Source: Bin127 sp965203505
Lineage (GTDB): Bacteria; Chloroflexota; Dehalococcoidia; Lucifugimonadales; Lucifugimonadaceae
Direction of reading: 5' to 3'
DNA: 64,000 nucleotides
Assembly: GCA_965203505.1 (NCBI GenBank)
Contig: OZ241880.1
Span: forward strand, 1,612,001-1,676,000
The notes beneath the pieces were generated by a model, which saw only the letters and a program-made list of their open reading frames with translations, ran no database searches and was not told the origin of the DNA. Within the stretch, counting starts at the first letter, position 1; every line of letters begins with the position of its first letter. This document shows, one piece after another, positions 49,484 to 58,320 of this stretch. The position numbers and the translations under genes were made by a program.

Positions 49484-50917
49484 TCAGACTCCGAGAACCC
49501 AGATGTCTTTTGCGCCACCGCCTTGGCTGGAGTTGACGACGAGGCTTCCTTCTTTAAGGGCGATCCGGCAGAAACCGCCTGGCACCATGCGGGTTTCTTG
49601 ACCGCGAAGGACGAATGGTCGCAAGTCCACGTGCCGCGGTTCGAAGCGATCCTCGATAAGGCATGGAGCACGTGACAGTGCGAGGACCGGTTGGGATATG
49701 TAGTTCGCCGGGTCGGCTCGCATCTCTTCTGCGTACTCTTCACGTTCCTTCTTGGTGGAGTGAGGACCGATCAGCATTCCGTAGCCGCCGGAGCCTCCCA
49801 CCTGTTTGACGACAAGATCTTGTAGATTGTCGAGCGTGTATTCGAGGTCTTCAGGACGCCGGCAGAGTTTCGTATCGACGTTGGCGAGGATGGGCTCTTC
49901 GCCGAGGTAGTAGCGGATCATGTCGGGGACGTATGCGTAGACGCTTTTGTCGTCGGCAACGCCAGTGCCGGGGGCGTTGACCAAAGTCACGTTGCCGAGT
50001 CGATATGCGTGGAGGAGGCCTGGCACACCGAGGAGCGAGTCGGGTCGGAAAACCAGTGGATCGACGAAGTCGTCGTCGACTCTGCGGTATATGACGTCGA
50101 CCCTCCGGAGGCCGGTGGTGGTTCTCATGTAGACGAAGCCGTCGTTGACGAGCAAATCGCGTCCTTCCACTAATTCGGCACCTAACTCGTGCGCCAAAAA
50201 CATATGTTCGTAGAAGGCGGAGTTGAAAACTCCGGGCGTCAGTAGGGCGATGGTAGGGTCGGTTACTCCTGTGGGGGCCAGTTCGCTGATGGTCTGATAT
50301 AGGAGTCGACCGTAGTGTTCGACGTCGAGAACCTGCGATCCGCGATATGCGTTGCGGAGGTTCGCTTTGACGACCTTGCGAGTGGCGATCATGTATGAGA
50401 CGCCGGACGGGACTCGGAGGTTATCTTCCAAGACGGCGTAGCCGTCGTTGGTGCGTACCAGATCGGTTCCGCAGATTGCAACCCATGCACCGTGAGGGGC
50501 GGAGAGACCGCGCATCTCGATCCGGTATTGAGGGCAGCTTCTAACGACATCCGTGGGGATGACACCGTCGGCGATGATGCGAGCGTCGTTGTAAACGTCT
50601 TCGAGGAATAGGTTGAGTGCGCGCAGGCGTTGATCGAGCCCGGTTTCGATGTGCCGCCATTCAGCTTGAGCTAAGAGACGGGGAACGCAATCGATGGGGA
50701 TGATCCGCTCGGTTGCGGCTTCGTCTCCGTAGACGGTGAAGGTTATGCCTTCGTTGTAGAAGGAGCGCGTGACGCGCTCTTGCATAGCGGTAAGATCTTC
50801 CGCGTCGAATTCGTACAGGGTTTTGTAGAGTTCGCGACAGTGTGAACGGGGTGAGCCGTCGGGGTTGAACATCTCGTCGTATATCGACGGATCTAAGTCG
50901 TATTTGTTGAAATCCAC
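49484..50917 (-). CDS. Circularly permuted ATP-grasp protein (type 2)
   Basis: 477 aa. Blocks: YDEMFNPDGSPRSHCRELYKTL, PIDCVPRLLAQAEW, LNLFLEDVYNDARIIADGVIP, YRIEMRGLSAPHGAWVAICGTDLVRTNDGYAVLEDNLRVPSG (in pieces), NAPGTGVADDKSVYAYVPDMIRYYLGEEP and VVKQVGGSGGYGMLIGP, the ATP-binding Lys and Gly-rich loop of the permuted ATP-grasp fold. Predicted amide-bond ligase. GTG start at 50917. First gene of the ATP-grasp, alpha-E, transglutaminase operon. Confidence 0.92.
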   Translation of the reverse strand: MDFNKYDLDPSIYDEMFNPDGSPRSHCRELYKTLYEFDAEDLTAMQERVTRSFYNEGITFTVYGDEAATERIIPIDCVPRLLAQAEWRHIETGLDQRLRALNLFLEDVYNDARIIADGVIPTDVVRSCPQYRIEMRGLSAPHGAWVAICGTDLVRTNDGYAVLEDNLRVPSGVSYMIATRKVVKANLRNAYRGSQVLDVEHYGRLLYQTISELAPTGVTDPTIALLTPGVFNSAFYEHMFLAHELGAELVEGRDLLVNDGFVYMRTTTGLRRVDVIYRRVDDDFVDPLVFRPDSLLGVPGLLHAYRLGNVTLVNAPGTGVADDKSVYAYVPDMIRYYLGEEPILANVDTKLCRRPEDLEYTLDNLQDLVVKQVGGSGGYGMLIGPHSTKKEREEYAEEMRADPANYISQPVLALSRAPCLIEDRFEPRHVDLRPFVLRGQETRMVPGGFCRIALKEGSLVVNSSQGGGAKDIWVLGV

Positions 50918-51027
50918 GGTCGCGGAATTTGGAGTCGCGGGTTGTTCACAAGCTGCAGACGCCTTACCTGCAACATCGCATAACTAGGATACCAATCAGC
51001 GATGGTGGAATCTCGATGCCGGGTAGG

Positions 51028-51936
51028 TCAATCTGGTTCCCATGCGATACCGATGGCGCCCATTCCGGAGTAGAACCCGACGAATGGATGGAAGTCTGCG
51101 ACGTTCATGAATTGGCAATCGAAGCGTTCGCGGATCTGCATCGATATTTCGACCGCACGTTCGTAGGCTCCAGAGTGGAGGACGATGAATTTGGTGGGTT
51201 CGTATTTGACGTCTTCGCTGATTGTGCGGAACATCCTGCGTTGAGCGGCGGCCGAAGAGAATGGCGTAGCGATAAGTTTGAATCCGTCGGGAGTGTAAGT
51301 AACTACGGGTTTGATGTTGATTCTTTTTGCCACGGCTATGGCGGTGCGAGGGGTTCGTGCGATGAGGTGTAATCGGTCAAGCGAATCTACATATGCGACC
51401 GTTCGTAAACCATCTCTTTTCTCGCGTATGACAGCTTCGATTGCGTCGGCATCCATTCCCAAATCGACTGCGCGTGTGACATCCATGGCCATGAGTTTGA
51501 GCGCACCCGATATGGTCCCGGAATCGATCACGCGGACATCCAAATTCGGATTCGACTCAGTGGCCGTTTTGGCTGCGACTCTTGCGGAGTCGTATGAGGC
51601 GCTGAGTCCGGCGGCAACGGTGATGCATATTACGGCATCGACGTTGCGTGCGCCTTGGTTTATAGCGTCTAGCCAGACCTCTGGTTTAGGGGCAGCGGTC
51701 CACGCACTAAGTGCGGGTTCGTTCGCGAGAAGCCTATAGAAGGCGTTGTAATCGAGCCTGGGATTATCGGGAAAAGAATCTTTTCCGATATTGATGCGCA
51801 TGGGGGCGACGGCGACGCGATTGTTTTGGATGAATTCCGGTGTGAGGAGGGCGCAAGAGTCCACCGCGATTCCGACGCGGCGAGTGGAGTTGACGACGTC
51901 AAGTGTTGAGTAATGTGAATCGTTATGTCCGGCCAT
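51028..51936 (-). CDS. DegV-family fatty-acid-binding protein
   Basis: 302 aa from the ATG at 51936 (a TTG one codon earlier is possible). DegV pattern: VGIAVDSCALLTPEFIQNNRVAVAPMRINIGKDSF, SAWTAAPKPEVWLDAI, AVICITVAAGLSASYDSARVA (each given in parts), VRVIDSGTISGALKLMAMDV and a C-terminal FHPFVGFYSGMGAIGIAW. DegV/FakB proteins present bound fatty acid to the FakA kinase; no fakA is visible here. tRNA-Arg lies 20 bases upstream. Confidence 0.9.
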   Translation of the reverse strand: MAGHNDSHYSTLDVVNSTRRVGIAVDSCALLTPEFIQNNRVAVAPMRINIGKDSFPDNPRLDYNAFYRLLANEPALSAWTAAPKPEVWLDAINQGARNVDAVICITVAAGLSASYDSARVAAKTATESNPNLDVRVIDSGTISGALKLMAMDVTRAVDLGMDADAIEAVIREKRDGLRTVAYVDSLDRLHLIARTPRTAIAVAKRINIKPVVTYTPDGFKLIATPFSSAAAQRRMFRTISEDVKYEPTKFIVLHSGAYERAVEISMQIRERFDCQFMNVADFHPFVGFYSGMGAIGIAWEPD

Positions 51937-51956
51937 CAATGGTTTGGGGCATAAGG

Positions 51957-52032
51957 TGGCACCCCCGGCGCGATTCGAACGCGCAACCTAGAGATTAGAA
52001 GTCTCTCGCTCTATCCGTTGAGCTACGGGGGC
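51957..52032 (-). tRNA. tRNA-Arg (TCT anticodon)
   Basis: 76-base cloverleaf on the minus strand: acceptor GCCCCCG/CGGGGGT (G1-U72 wobble), D-arm GCTC..GAGC, anticodon stem AGAGA/TCTCT with loop CTTCTAA, T-arm GCGCG TTCGAAT CGCGC, discriminator G and encoded CCA. No inserted element is evident at its 3' end. Confidence 0.95.
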
Positions 52033-52077
52033 GCGGACAGGGATAACCCTGATTCTATCTTTGGGTTGAGGTTGAGG

Positions 52078-52440
52078 CTATTGGCCGTCTAGCATGCGTT
52101 CGACGAAGCGCTTGACGATTGGGCGATCTGCTGCCCGTTCCCAGTCTTCCATGGAATCGTGATAGAAATGCCGGTGGAATTTTTCGGCGGCAAGGAAACT
52201 GGTTTCCAGCAGGGGATCCTCTCGTTCATTAGCGACGCGAATCACAGCATTCTTTAGCGATTGATGACTGGTGTGAGGCCAATCGCGTTGTTGAGCGATC
52301 GCCATCACTGCATGTGCGGCTGCACCCCAGAGCTTTTCGGCTCCTTGAAGGATGTCACCTTCGTCGAATTCGCGATCGGAGGCGACGAGAAAATCACGGG
52401 CGGTCTCGGCATGTTCGGCAGATAGCATCGATAATCTCAT
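52078..52440 (-). CDS. PaREP1/HEPN-like small protein
   Basis: 120 aa helical protein. AETARDFLVASDREFDEGD, ILQGAEKLWGAAAHAVMAIA and QRDWPHTSHQSLKNAV match the PaREP1-type HEPN family seen in archaea and Chloroflexota. HEPN proteins are often RNase toxins or partners of nucleotidyltransferases; here no such partner is adjacent, and the RNase Rx4-6H motif is only loosely met (R-D-W-P-H-T-S-H). It lies alone between tRNA-Arg and the phosphotriesterase-like gene. Confidence 0.7.
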   Translation of the reverse strand: MRLSMLSAEHAETARDFLVASDREFDEGDILQGAEKLWGAAAHAVMAIAQQRDWPHTSHQSLKNAVIRVANEREDPLLETSFLAAEKFHRHFYHDSMEDWERAADRPIVKRFVERMLDGQ

Positions 52441-52513
52441 TACAAGTCTTTACCACGTTCGATATTACGAATATATCACATCAGCTTCGCATGTTCAACG
52501 TTGTTTGGGGTTG

Positions 52514-53578
52514 TCAATTGGCTGGTTCGGCGAAGGTGAGCATTCTGGTCGGGTTGCCGATGAGCATGGTGTCGATGTCTTCTTGGGAAGTACCGCGTGC
52601 ACGCATTCGGGGTACGACGCGGGCGATGAAGTGGTCCCAACCGTGTCCGCCCCATTTCTTGATGCGGTGCTTCGAACAGATGTCGTGGGCGTGAAGTATC
52701 TGCTTGACGCGCCCGTTGGCGATTACATGCTCGACTTGCTCTATTCGATGCTGATCGGAAGCCATGTAGGCTTCGGGGTTCATCGGGTAGTAAGTTGATT
52801 CGTGCCCCCACAGGTCCCAGTTCATATACGCGCCGGTTTCAGCAACTTCGTCCAGCACGCCATAGTCGAAGATCGTTCGCTCTATGTGACCCATCACGGT
52901 GTGCGAAAGGTCGCCGCCCCATTTATCGACGGCTTCGAGCAGTTGAATCGGTGCGTAGTTGTCGCGACCGGGATGGATCAGCAGGGGAGCGCCTGTTGCG
53001 CGTTGTGCAACGACGGCGGCTTCCATGGTCTTTTTCTCAGTCTCTTCCCACGGCCACGAGTTGCCAATTTCGCCGATGATGCCGGTCTTGATGCCGGTGC
53101 CGTCGACACCTACTTGAACGTCCCTGATAATTCCTTCCGCAAGTTCGTCCACTGAAGCGTTTTGGATGTCATCCCCGTGCGTTAGGTAGACGTAGTGTCC
53201 GCCGCCCATGACGATGTTTAACCCTGTGCCACGGGAGATTTGCCGCAGCGCGACGGGATCACGTCCGATGCCGATCGATGTGACATCTACGATGGTCGAG
53301 CCGCCTGCGTTGTAGAACTCGTTCGCCTCTGAGATTGCGACTTCGACATCAAGCAGTCGAAGATTGTCGATGCTGCTGTTCCAGAAGTGACGCACCCACC
53401 AGAGGTTTTCGATGCTGACAGGTTCGTGCATCCTCTTGAGGTTGCTGGCTCCAGGAATCTCCTGCAATACGGGGATGAAGTCGATCAGCAGATGTTCGTG
53501 AGTGATCGTGGCGCCGACCCCATTCGGGTCGATAGGACCAAGGACAGTTTGGACCTTGCCGGCGATCGAGTTTGCCAT
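52514..53578 (-). CDS. Phosphotriesterase-family metal-dependent hydrolase
   Basis: 354 aa amidohydrolase-superfamily TIM barrel. Metal ligands: GATITHEHLLID (HxH), GIIGEIG (Glu in place of the carbamylated Lys of true phosphotriesterases, as in PHP proteins), LLIHPGRD, MGHIERTI (His) and LHAHDICSK (Asp). Likely a lactonase or esterase rather than an organophosphate hydrolase. It lies upstream of, and reads in the same direction as, nearby sugar-acid genes of this strand. ATG at 53578, 54 bases from the SDR gene stop. Confidence 0.9.
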   Translation of the reverse strand: MANSIAGKVQTVLGPIDPNGVGATITHEHLLIDFIPVLQEIPGASNLKRMHEPVSIENLWWVRHFWNSSIDNLRLLDVEVAISEANEFYNAGGSTIVDVTSIGIGRDPVALRQISRGTGLNIVMGGGHYVYLTHGDDIQNASVDELAEGIIRDVQVGVDGTGIKTGIIGEIGNSWPWEETEKKTMEAAVVAQRATGAPLLIHPGRDNYAPIQLLEAVDKWGGDLSHTVMGHIERTIFDYGVLDEVAETGAYMNWDLWGHESTYYPMNPEAYMASDQHRIEQVEHVIANGRVKQILHAHDICSKHRIKKWGGHGWDHFIARVVPRMRARGTSQEDIDTMLIGNPTRMLTFAEPAN

Positions 53579-53632
53579 GGCGGCTTTCCTATGTGTTTGC
53601 GGTCTTGGCGTACCAGTGTTGGTTGATGAAGG

Positions 53633-54493
53633 TTACAGGTCTCGCCACGAGTGTTGCTGTTGCCAGCCGAGGATTCGTTTCGCTTTGGCTGGACTGATCG
53701 CTGAAGTGTATCCCGGAAGTGGAGTGCGGATTTCGGCTTCGGGATAGGCCATTGCGATTGCCTCTTCGGTGGGCACATCGAGGAATGTATCGGTGGCGTT
53801 GATGAAGAATGCTTCGTGTCCGTCCCACTCTATCTCGAAGGCGAGTCGGCAGGCGGCGGCGGATTCCTCGATGTCCGAGTATCCCCAGAAGTCCATCGCA
53901 TTGCGGCGAAGCGGGTTTGTCCGGCTAGGATTACGTGAGTTTTTGCGTTCGAGTTGCTCCTCTTTCGAACCGAGCCAGTGGAAACGCATGGAAGCGATCT
54001 GCATTTTCCCGGGATTGCGGCGGATGAAAGTGTCGGCCATTATTTCGCCGTACCACTTCGACATCGCGTAGGAGTCTTGGCAGAGCGTTTCTTGCTCTTC
54101 GTCGATGGGAAAGTACGGACGCGGGACGCGGTGCCTGGAAAACGCGGCACCGATGGCGTTGATGCTTGACGCCATCACGATGTTGTGGATGCTGTGTTTC
54201 TCTGCGGCTTCCAAGACGGCCCAGTTCGACATCGTGTTTACGCGTAGGACTTCCCACTCTGAGGCGATGAGTGGATTGGGGATGGCCGCCATGTGGATGA
54301 CTTTGTCGCAACCATCCATGACGCGCAAGGCTTGGTCAGGATCGGTGATATCGGCGGCGATGAATTCGAATCCATCGACTGAACGGGGCTTTTTCTGATC
54401 GGTACTGACAACCTCGTAGCCATTTGCGAGGAGGTCTCGGATGATTACCTGGCCCATTTTTCCTGAGCCGCCGGTTACTAGTACTTTGGTCAT
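53633..54493 (-). CDS. NAD-dependent epimerase/dehydratase, uronate-dehydrogenase-like
   Basis: 286 aa SDR. VLVTGGSGKMGQVIIRDLLANGYEVV (Rossmann), HMAAIPNPLIASEWEVLRVNTMSNWAVLEAA (in pieces), active-site ASSINAIGA and YAMSKWYGE (Tyr-x3-Lys). MRFHWLGSKEEQ and the closing LGWQQQHSW fit the uronate dehydrogenase group, which oxidises hexuronates to aldarolactones. With the lactonases and enolase-superfamily enzymes in the window an oxidative uronate route is conceivable. ATG at 54493; next gene upstream starts across an 18-base gap. Confidence 0.85.
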   Translation of the reverse strand: MTKVLVTGGSGKMGQVIIRDLLANGYEVVSTDQKKPRSVDGFEFIAADITDPDQALRVMDGCDKVIHMAAIPNPLIASEWEVLRVNTMSNWAVLEAAEKHSIHNIVMASSINAIGAAFSRHRVPRPYFPIDEEQETLCQDSYAMSKWYGEIMADTFIRRNPGKMQIASMRFHWLGSKEEQLERKNSRNPSRTNPLRRNAMDFWGYSDIEESAAACRLAFEIEWDGHEAFFINATDTFLDVPTEEAIAMAYPEAEIRTPLPGYTSAISPAKAKRILGWQQQHSWRDL

Positions 54494-54511
54494 GTAGCGT
54501 GAAGTTTCCCT

Positions 54512-54919
54512 CTACTCGGATCCATTGGAACTCTGCGCATCCGCTGGCGAGGGATCATTGAACGGTTCACCCGCGTCCTCGGCAGCCTGCTTGCGCAACA
54601 TCCACTCTTTCCAGCGTTGGCGTTCCTCGTCAACGCCTTTGGCGTGTCCTTCCTCACGACCTCGTTCGTATCGGTGTTTAAGGTATTTTTCTGCGAATAT
54701 CAATGCGCCCTCCACGATCGACGTGCTTATAGTCGCTGCTACTAAGATTACCGAAACCGCGCCGTCGACCATAGCGTTGGTGAATTCGACTGGTTCGTTC
54801 GGTTTGTGCAATGGCAACTGCTCGCTTGCTCGTAGCGTTAACCCGAACGCGCAAAGCGCGATGAACAGCAATAGATGCCAAGGTATCCAATCTTGAGGTA
54901 TCGGACGTAACCATCTCAA
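54512..54919 (-). CDS. Small membrane protein of unknown function
   Basis: 135 aa. Two hydrophobic segments (about 13-29 IPWHLLLFIALCAFGL and 51-72 VDGAVSVILVAATISTSIVEG) flank a short loop, then a charged helical tail (KYLKHRYERGREEGHAKGVDEERQRWKEWMLRKQ in pieces) and a disordered end. Start uncertain (TTG at 54919). No family recognised; sits between the SDR and beta-propeller genes on the same strand. Confidence 0.65.
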   Translation of the reverse strand: MRWLRPIPQDWIPWHLLLFIALCAFGLTLRASEQLPLHKPNEPVEFTNAMVDGAVSVILVAATISTSIVEGALIFAEKYLKHRYERGREEGHAKGVDEERQRWKEWMLRKQAAEDAGEPFNDPSPADAQSSNGSE

Positions 54920-55024
54920 AACGTGACTCCAATTGTTACAGAACCGTCGCGACGTACGTTAGCGCATGCCGTGCGGTTCGTTGGAGTCGGAATGGCGAAA
55001 ACGGTTGGGAAGTCTAGGGGGCGA

Positions 55025-55738
55025 CTAGAAATCGGGCTCCATGCTTACGCTCAACCAGCCGATGGGGCCACGGTCGTCGGCGTACCATAGGCGGTTGTCT
55101 TTGATGGTCATGCCATGGACTTGGACGGGGTGCGGGACTCGGAAGACATCGTAGCAACGTCCGTCTTCGATGCGCTGGCGACAGACGATACCGAATGAGG
55201 TGTCGGAGACCCACATGTGTCCTTCTTCTTCTGCGAAGGCGATGCCGTGGACACGGTATCCGGGAGCTTTGAAGCGGTGGACTTCCTTCCAAGTTGAGGC
55301 TTCGACGACGTGGACGAATTGTGATGGTGGCGAGGCGATGTAGATGTGGTCGTCTTTCCACTCAAGACCATGGTCGCCGGTAGGTTGCGCGGCGCGGCCC
55401 TCCGAGTCGTCGAAGTGTTCGCGTGTGGCGTTGATGCCGGCGCCGGGTGACGGGAACTTGTCGATAGTGGCTCCGGTTTCGCGGTCGACTACGTAGATGT
55501 CGCAGGAATAGGTTGAGGCGATCCAAACGTTACCGTCATCGTCGAGGGTGATGCCGCTGGAGTGGACAGTATCGGTGGGCGCTTCGAACAGGGTTTCGCC
55601 GGTCTGCCAATCGAGTTTGTATACGTTGTCGTTGCCCTGATCGATGTACCAGAGGCCGTCGTCCGCGGCCTGCAGGCCGTTGGGCTTCGGTCCGGGCGAA
55701 ACGAACATCTGGATGGGGTCGGCGATCTTGTATGCCAT
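55025..55738 (-). CDS. Beta-propeller protein (SMP-30/virginiamycin-B-lyase-like)
   Basis: 237 aa, NHL/YVTN-like repeats: PNGLQAADDGLWYIDQGNDNVYKLD, SSGITLDDDGNVWIASTYSCDIYVVD, GLEWKDDHIYIASPPSQFVHVVE, GIAFAEEEGHMWVSDTSFGIV (in parts). Shorter than the two SMP-30 lactonases, and the full metal-ligand set of SMP-30 is not evident. No signal peptide. It may be a lyase or lactonase of sugar-acid catabolism; upstream is an enolase-superfamily gene in the same direction (82-base gap). Confidence 0.8.
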   Translation of the reverse strand: MAYKIADPIQMFVSPGPKPNGLQAADDGLWYIDQGNDNVYKLDWQTGETLFEAPTDTVHSSGITLDDDGNVWIASTYSCDIYVVDRETGATIDKFPSPGAGINATREHFDDSEGRAAQPTGDHGLEWKDDHIYIASPPSQFVHVVEASTWKEVHRFKAPGYRVHGIAFAEEEGHMWVSDTSFGIVCRQRIEDGRCYDVFRVPHPVQVHGMTIKDNRLWYADDRGPIGWLSVSMEPDF

Positions 55739-55820
55739 TACGCAGCTCCTTGCCGTTTGGCTATCAGCGTCTTCACGGATTAGGTTGTGTGCTTGGGTGT
55801 AGTGAAGATTGTTTCTGCAA

Positions 55821-57035
55821 TCATAGGTTACTTTCGCGGATGATTGTCGTCGGATTGTTGACGAAGGAATCTAGGAGGGTTTGGCATGCTCCGGTACCTT
55901 CTGGGGGTAGGGCGTAGCCGTCTTTGATTTCCGGGATTTTGTCGACTATTTCCATGTACCAGGTGGAGTTGAAGGCGCGTACCGTCTCTTGTATCAACGC
56001 GTTGGGTGCGTTGAGCGAAAGGTGGACCGAGAACATGAAGGTGACAGGGCCGACGCAGTCGTGCGGTGCGATCGGCATGTGATACGCCTCAGCCATCGCG
56101 GCGATGCGTTTCGCTTCGGAGATGCCACCGACCCATGAGATGTCGAACATACAGATAGTCATCGCCTGTTTCTCGAACATCTCGCGGAAGGCCCAGCGTG
56201 TCGTGACGGTTTCGGACGCGGTCACGGCGATGTTGGTGGAGCGTCGGAACTGCACAAGCGTATCGATGTTGTCCATCGGCACTGGGTCTTCGAACCAGAA
56301 GGGGACGTAAGGCTCAACGTATTTGGCGATGCGCACTGCGGAAGGCAGGTTGTATAGCGAGTGCATCTCTAGCATGATGTCGATTTTGTTACCGACCTTT
56401 TCTCGGATGAGGCGAAACGGCTCGGTGCACATCTCGAGATCGGGGCCAGAGATGAATTGACCATTGGATTTGTCGGCGACCTGGTCGTACGGCCAAATCT
56501 TCATGGCGGTGTAGCCTTCGGAGAGCAGATCGTCGGCGAGGGATCCGGCGTCGGTGAGAAAGGCCTGCTGGTCTTCGTAGCGATACTCTGGACGATAGTC
56601 GAGGTCACCGGATTCCAACGTCCCGGCACGATTTACGCCGTAGGAATAGCCGGCGCAGGTGTTGTAGACGCGTATTGAGGGACGACTTAGGCCGCCCAAG
56701 GCTTCGTAGAGGGGAACACCGGCGCGTTGTGCGTAGAGGTCCCACAACGCCATGTCGATGGCGGAGAGTCCGCTCATGTCGGCAGCGCGAGCCTTAACCT
56801 TGCCGCCGAAACCGTTCAGTTTGTTCCAATGCCAATCGAGTTGGGTTGCATCTTTGCCGAGCAGATAACCCGCACCATCTTCGTGCACCCAAGCTTCGAC
56901 CGTTTCGGGGCCAAACGCCGTTTCGCCTAGTCCGACTCTGCCATCGTCGGTATAGACGCGCACCCAGCTTATGTGTGGCGCTGCTGCACCTCGCAAAGTC
57001 TCGATGCGAGTTACTATCGGCGGTTTCTTGGACAT
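55821..57035 (-). CDS. Enolase-superfamily (mandelate racemase/muconate lactonizing-like) enzyme
   Basis: 404 aa from the ATG at 57035. N-terminal capping domain (VTRIETLRGAAAPHISWVRVYTDDGRVGLGE in parts), then the barrel: TAMKIWPYD (Lys acid/base), IMLEMHSLYN, FWFEDPVPMDN, VTASETVTTRW and APHDCVGPVTF (His). Metal ligands are Glu/Glu/Glu-like, typical of the dehydratase branch that includes rTSgamma and galactonate dehydratase relatives. Different from the mandelate-racemase-like copy at 37180. Likely dehydrates a sugar acid. Confidence 0.86.
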   Translation of the reverse strand: MSKKPPIVTRIETLRGAAAPHISWVRVYTDDGRVGLGETAFGPETVEAWVHEDGAGYLLGKDATQLDWHWNKLNGFGGKVKARAADMSGLSAIDMALWDLYAQRAGVPLYEALGGLSRPSIRVYNTCAGYSYGVNRAGTLESGDLDYRPEYRYEDQQAFLTDAGSLADDLLSEGYTAMKIWPYDQVADKSNGQFISGPDLEMCTEPFRLIREKVGNKIDIMLEMHSLYNLPSAVRIAKYVEPYVPFWFEDPVPMDNIDTLVQFRRSTNIAVTASETVTTRWAFREMFEKQAMTICMFDISWVGGISEAKRIAAMAEAYHMPIAPHDCVGPVTFMFSVHLSLNAPNALIQETVRAFNSTWYMEIVDKIPEIKDGYALPPEGTGACQTLLDSFVNNPTTIIRESNL

Positions 57036-57090
57036 TTTGGGATTTCGCTGACTTTGGCGCGGCAACATTCAATTTACCACTTGCCCTGCA

Positions 57091-57161
57091 CCTCTGGATT
57101 CCAGCTTTCGCGAGACCCTTGCGAAACCCCCGTCATTCCGGCGAAAGTCGGAATCCAGAGG
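57091..57161. repeat. Long inverted repeat of the GGATTCCGGC unit
   Basis: Arms 57091-57111 and 57141-57161 pair over 21 bases with two mismatches (CCTCTGGATTCC..TTTCGC against its complement), each arm being one copy of the unit also found at 20821 and 37149. A BIME-like double unit able to form a stable hairpin. Confidence 0.8.
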
Positions 57162-57183
57162 GGCGGGAGTGACGCGGTCCCTT

Positions 57184-57240
57184 CGCGCCCCCTTTGTCCT
57201 TCGGACATTTCCCCCGTGATCGGGGGAAACCCGGATCGTC
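57184..57240. repeat. Dispersed intergenic repeat, short copy
   Basis: CGCGCCCCCTTTGTCCTTCG GACATTTCCCCCGTGATCGG GGGAAACCCGGATCGTC, nearly identical to the 5' parts of the copies at 38391 and 45301. Lies between an enolase-superfamily gene and uppP. Confidence 0.85.
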
Positions 57241-57281
57241 GGATTAGACAATAGGTTGACGGATTGATTGTAGGTACACCG

Positions 57282-58211
57282 ATGTCGATAGTCCAGACCG
57301 TCACGCTAGCGTTCATGCAAGGCTTCACCGAGTTGCTGCCGATTAGCAGTAGCGGCTACATGATCATTGCGGCGTGGGCTCTAGGTTGGGACTCGCCGTC
57401 CGCCGCGTTCGATGCATCCGTTCACTTCGGGTCATTGGTCGCGGTGGCGCTGTTCTTCCGGCGCGATTGGTTGCTCATTCTCAAGACAGCGCGCCGCGGG
57501 CGCAGCATCCCACTGGGCGGTGACGACGATCTTTGGTCACTCCAGACGTTGGAGAGGCACCGTCGAATAGGTGACATGCGTCGAAGACTTTCGATGCGGA
57601 TGTCGATGCCTTCGCAGAACCTCCTCAAGGCAGTCGGATTAGGGTCGTTGCCGGCAATCGCTATAGGGGCTGCTACTTTCACGGTGGTCACGTCCGACGC
57701 GCTTCGAGCACCGGAGGTGGCAGCGGGGATGTTCATCGTTACCGCCGGAGCGCTCCTGCTGGGACATTACTTCACGAACCAGCGACTGACTGGAAAAGAC
57801 CGAAGCACTAGGCCGAAGGGGATTGACTACGCGGACGCTTTGGTAGTGGGTTTCGCTCAAGCCGCCGCGTTGATACCGGGTATTTCTCGGTCGGCGGCGA
57901 CGATAACTGCGGGGCTTTCACGGGGTATGCCGCTCATCGTGGCGGTCAGGTATTCGTACTTGCTCTCCGCGCCTGTAATCGCGATAGCCGCCGTCGCCTC
58001 GTTCGTCCAAGTGCTCGCATCGCCTTCCGAGTCGTTGCCCGAATGGGATGAACTTGGTATCGGGTTTGTGGTGTCGTTTATCGCTTCGTACGTAGCGATC
58101 AGCCTTTTCATGTGGTTGATCAGGCGCATGGGGACGTTGACGTTGTGGCCGTTTGCGGTGTTCACGGCGGCTACGGGTGCGATTGTGTTGGTTGTTGTTT
58201 ATGGGGGCTAA
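57282..58211 (+). CDS. uppP: Undecaprenyl-diphosphatase (UppP/BacA family) with a motif change
   Basis: 309 aa polytopic membrane protein recycling the C55-PP lipid carrier of cell-wall synthesis. First motif QGFTELLPISSSGYM (family: (E/Q)GxTEFLPxSSxGH), second motif GISRSAATITAGLSRG with the conserved Ser and Arg. The His of the first motif (His30 in E. coli) is Tyr26 here. A longer cytosolic loop (about 75-110, Arg-rich) separates the halves. ATG at 57282; an upstream GTG/ATG in frame is less likely. Bacitracin resistance is associated with this family. Confidence 0.88.
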   Translation: MSIVQTVTLAFMQGFTELLPISSSGYMIIAAWALGWDSPSAAFDASVHFGSLVAVALFFRRDWLLILKTARRGRSIPLGGDDDLWSLQTLERHRRIGDMRRRLSMRMSMPSQNLLKAVGLGSLPAIAIGAATFTVVTSDALRAPEVAAGMFIVTAGALLLGHYFTNQRLTGKDRSTRPKGIDYADALVVGFAQAAALIPGISRSAATITAGLSRGMPLIVAVRYSYLLSAPVIAIAAVASFVQVLASPSESLPEWDELGIGFVVSFIASYVAISLFMWLIRRMGTLTLWPFAVFTAATGAIVLVVVYGG

Positions 58212-58320
58212 GCAATCGCCACAGTGTCATTCGAGTCCAATGCATCTCCCGTAAGATTACGGAACGTCTTGATCAGTTGGTCACGAATCCAGTAGATTTC
58301 ATGCAGAGGGAAACGCCGCG

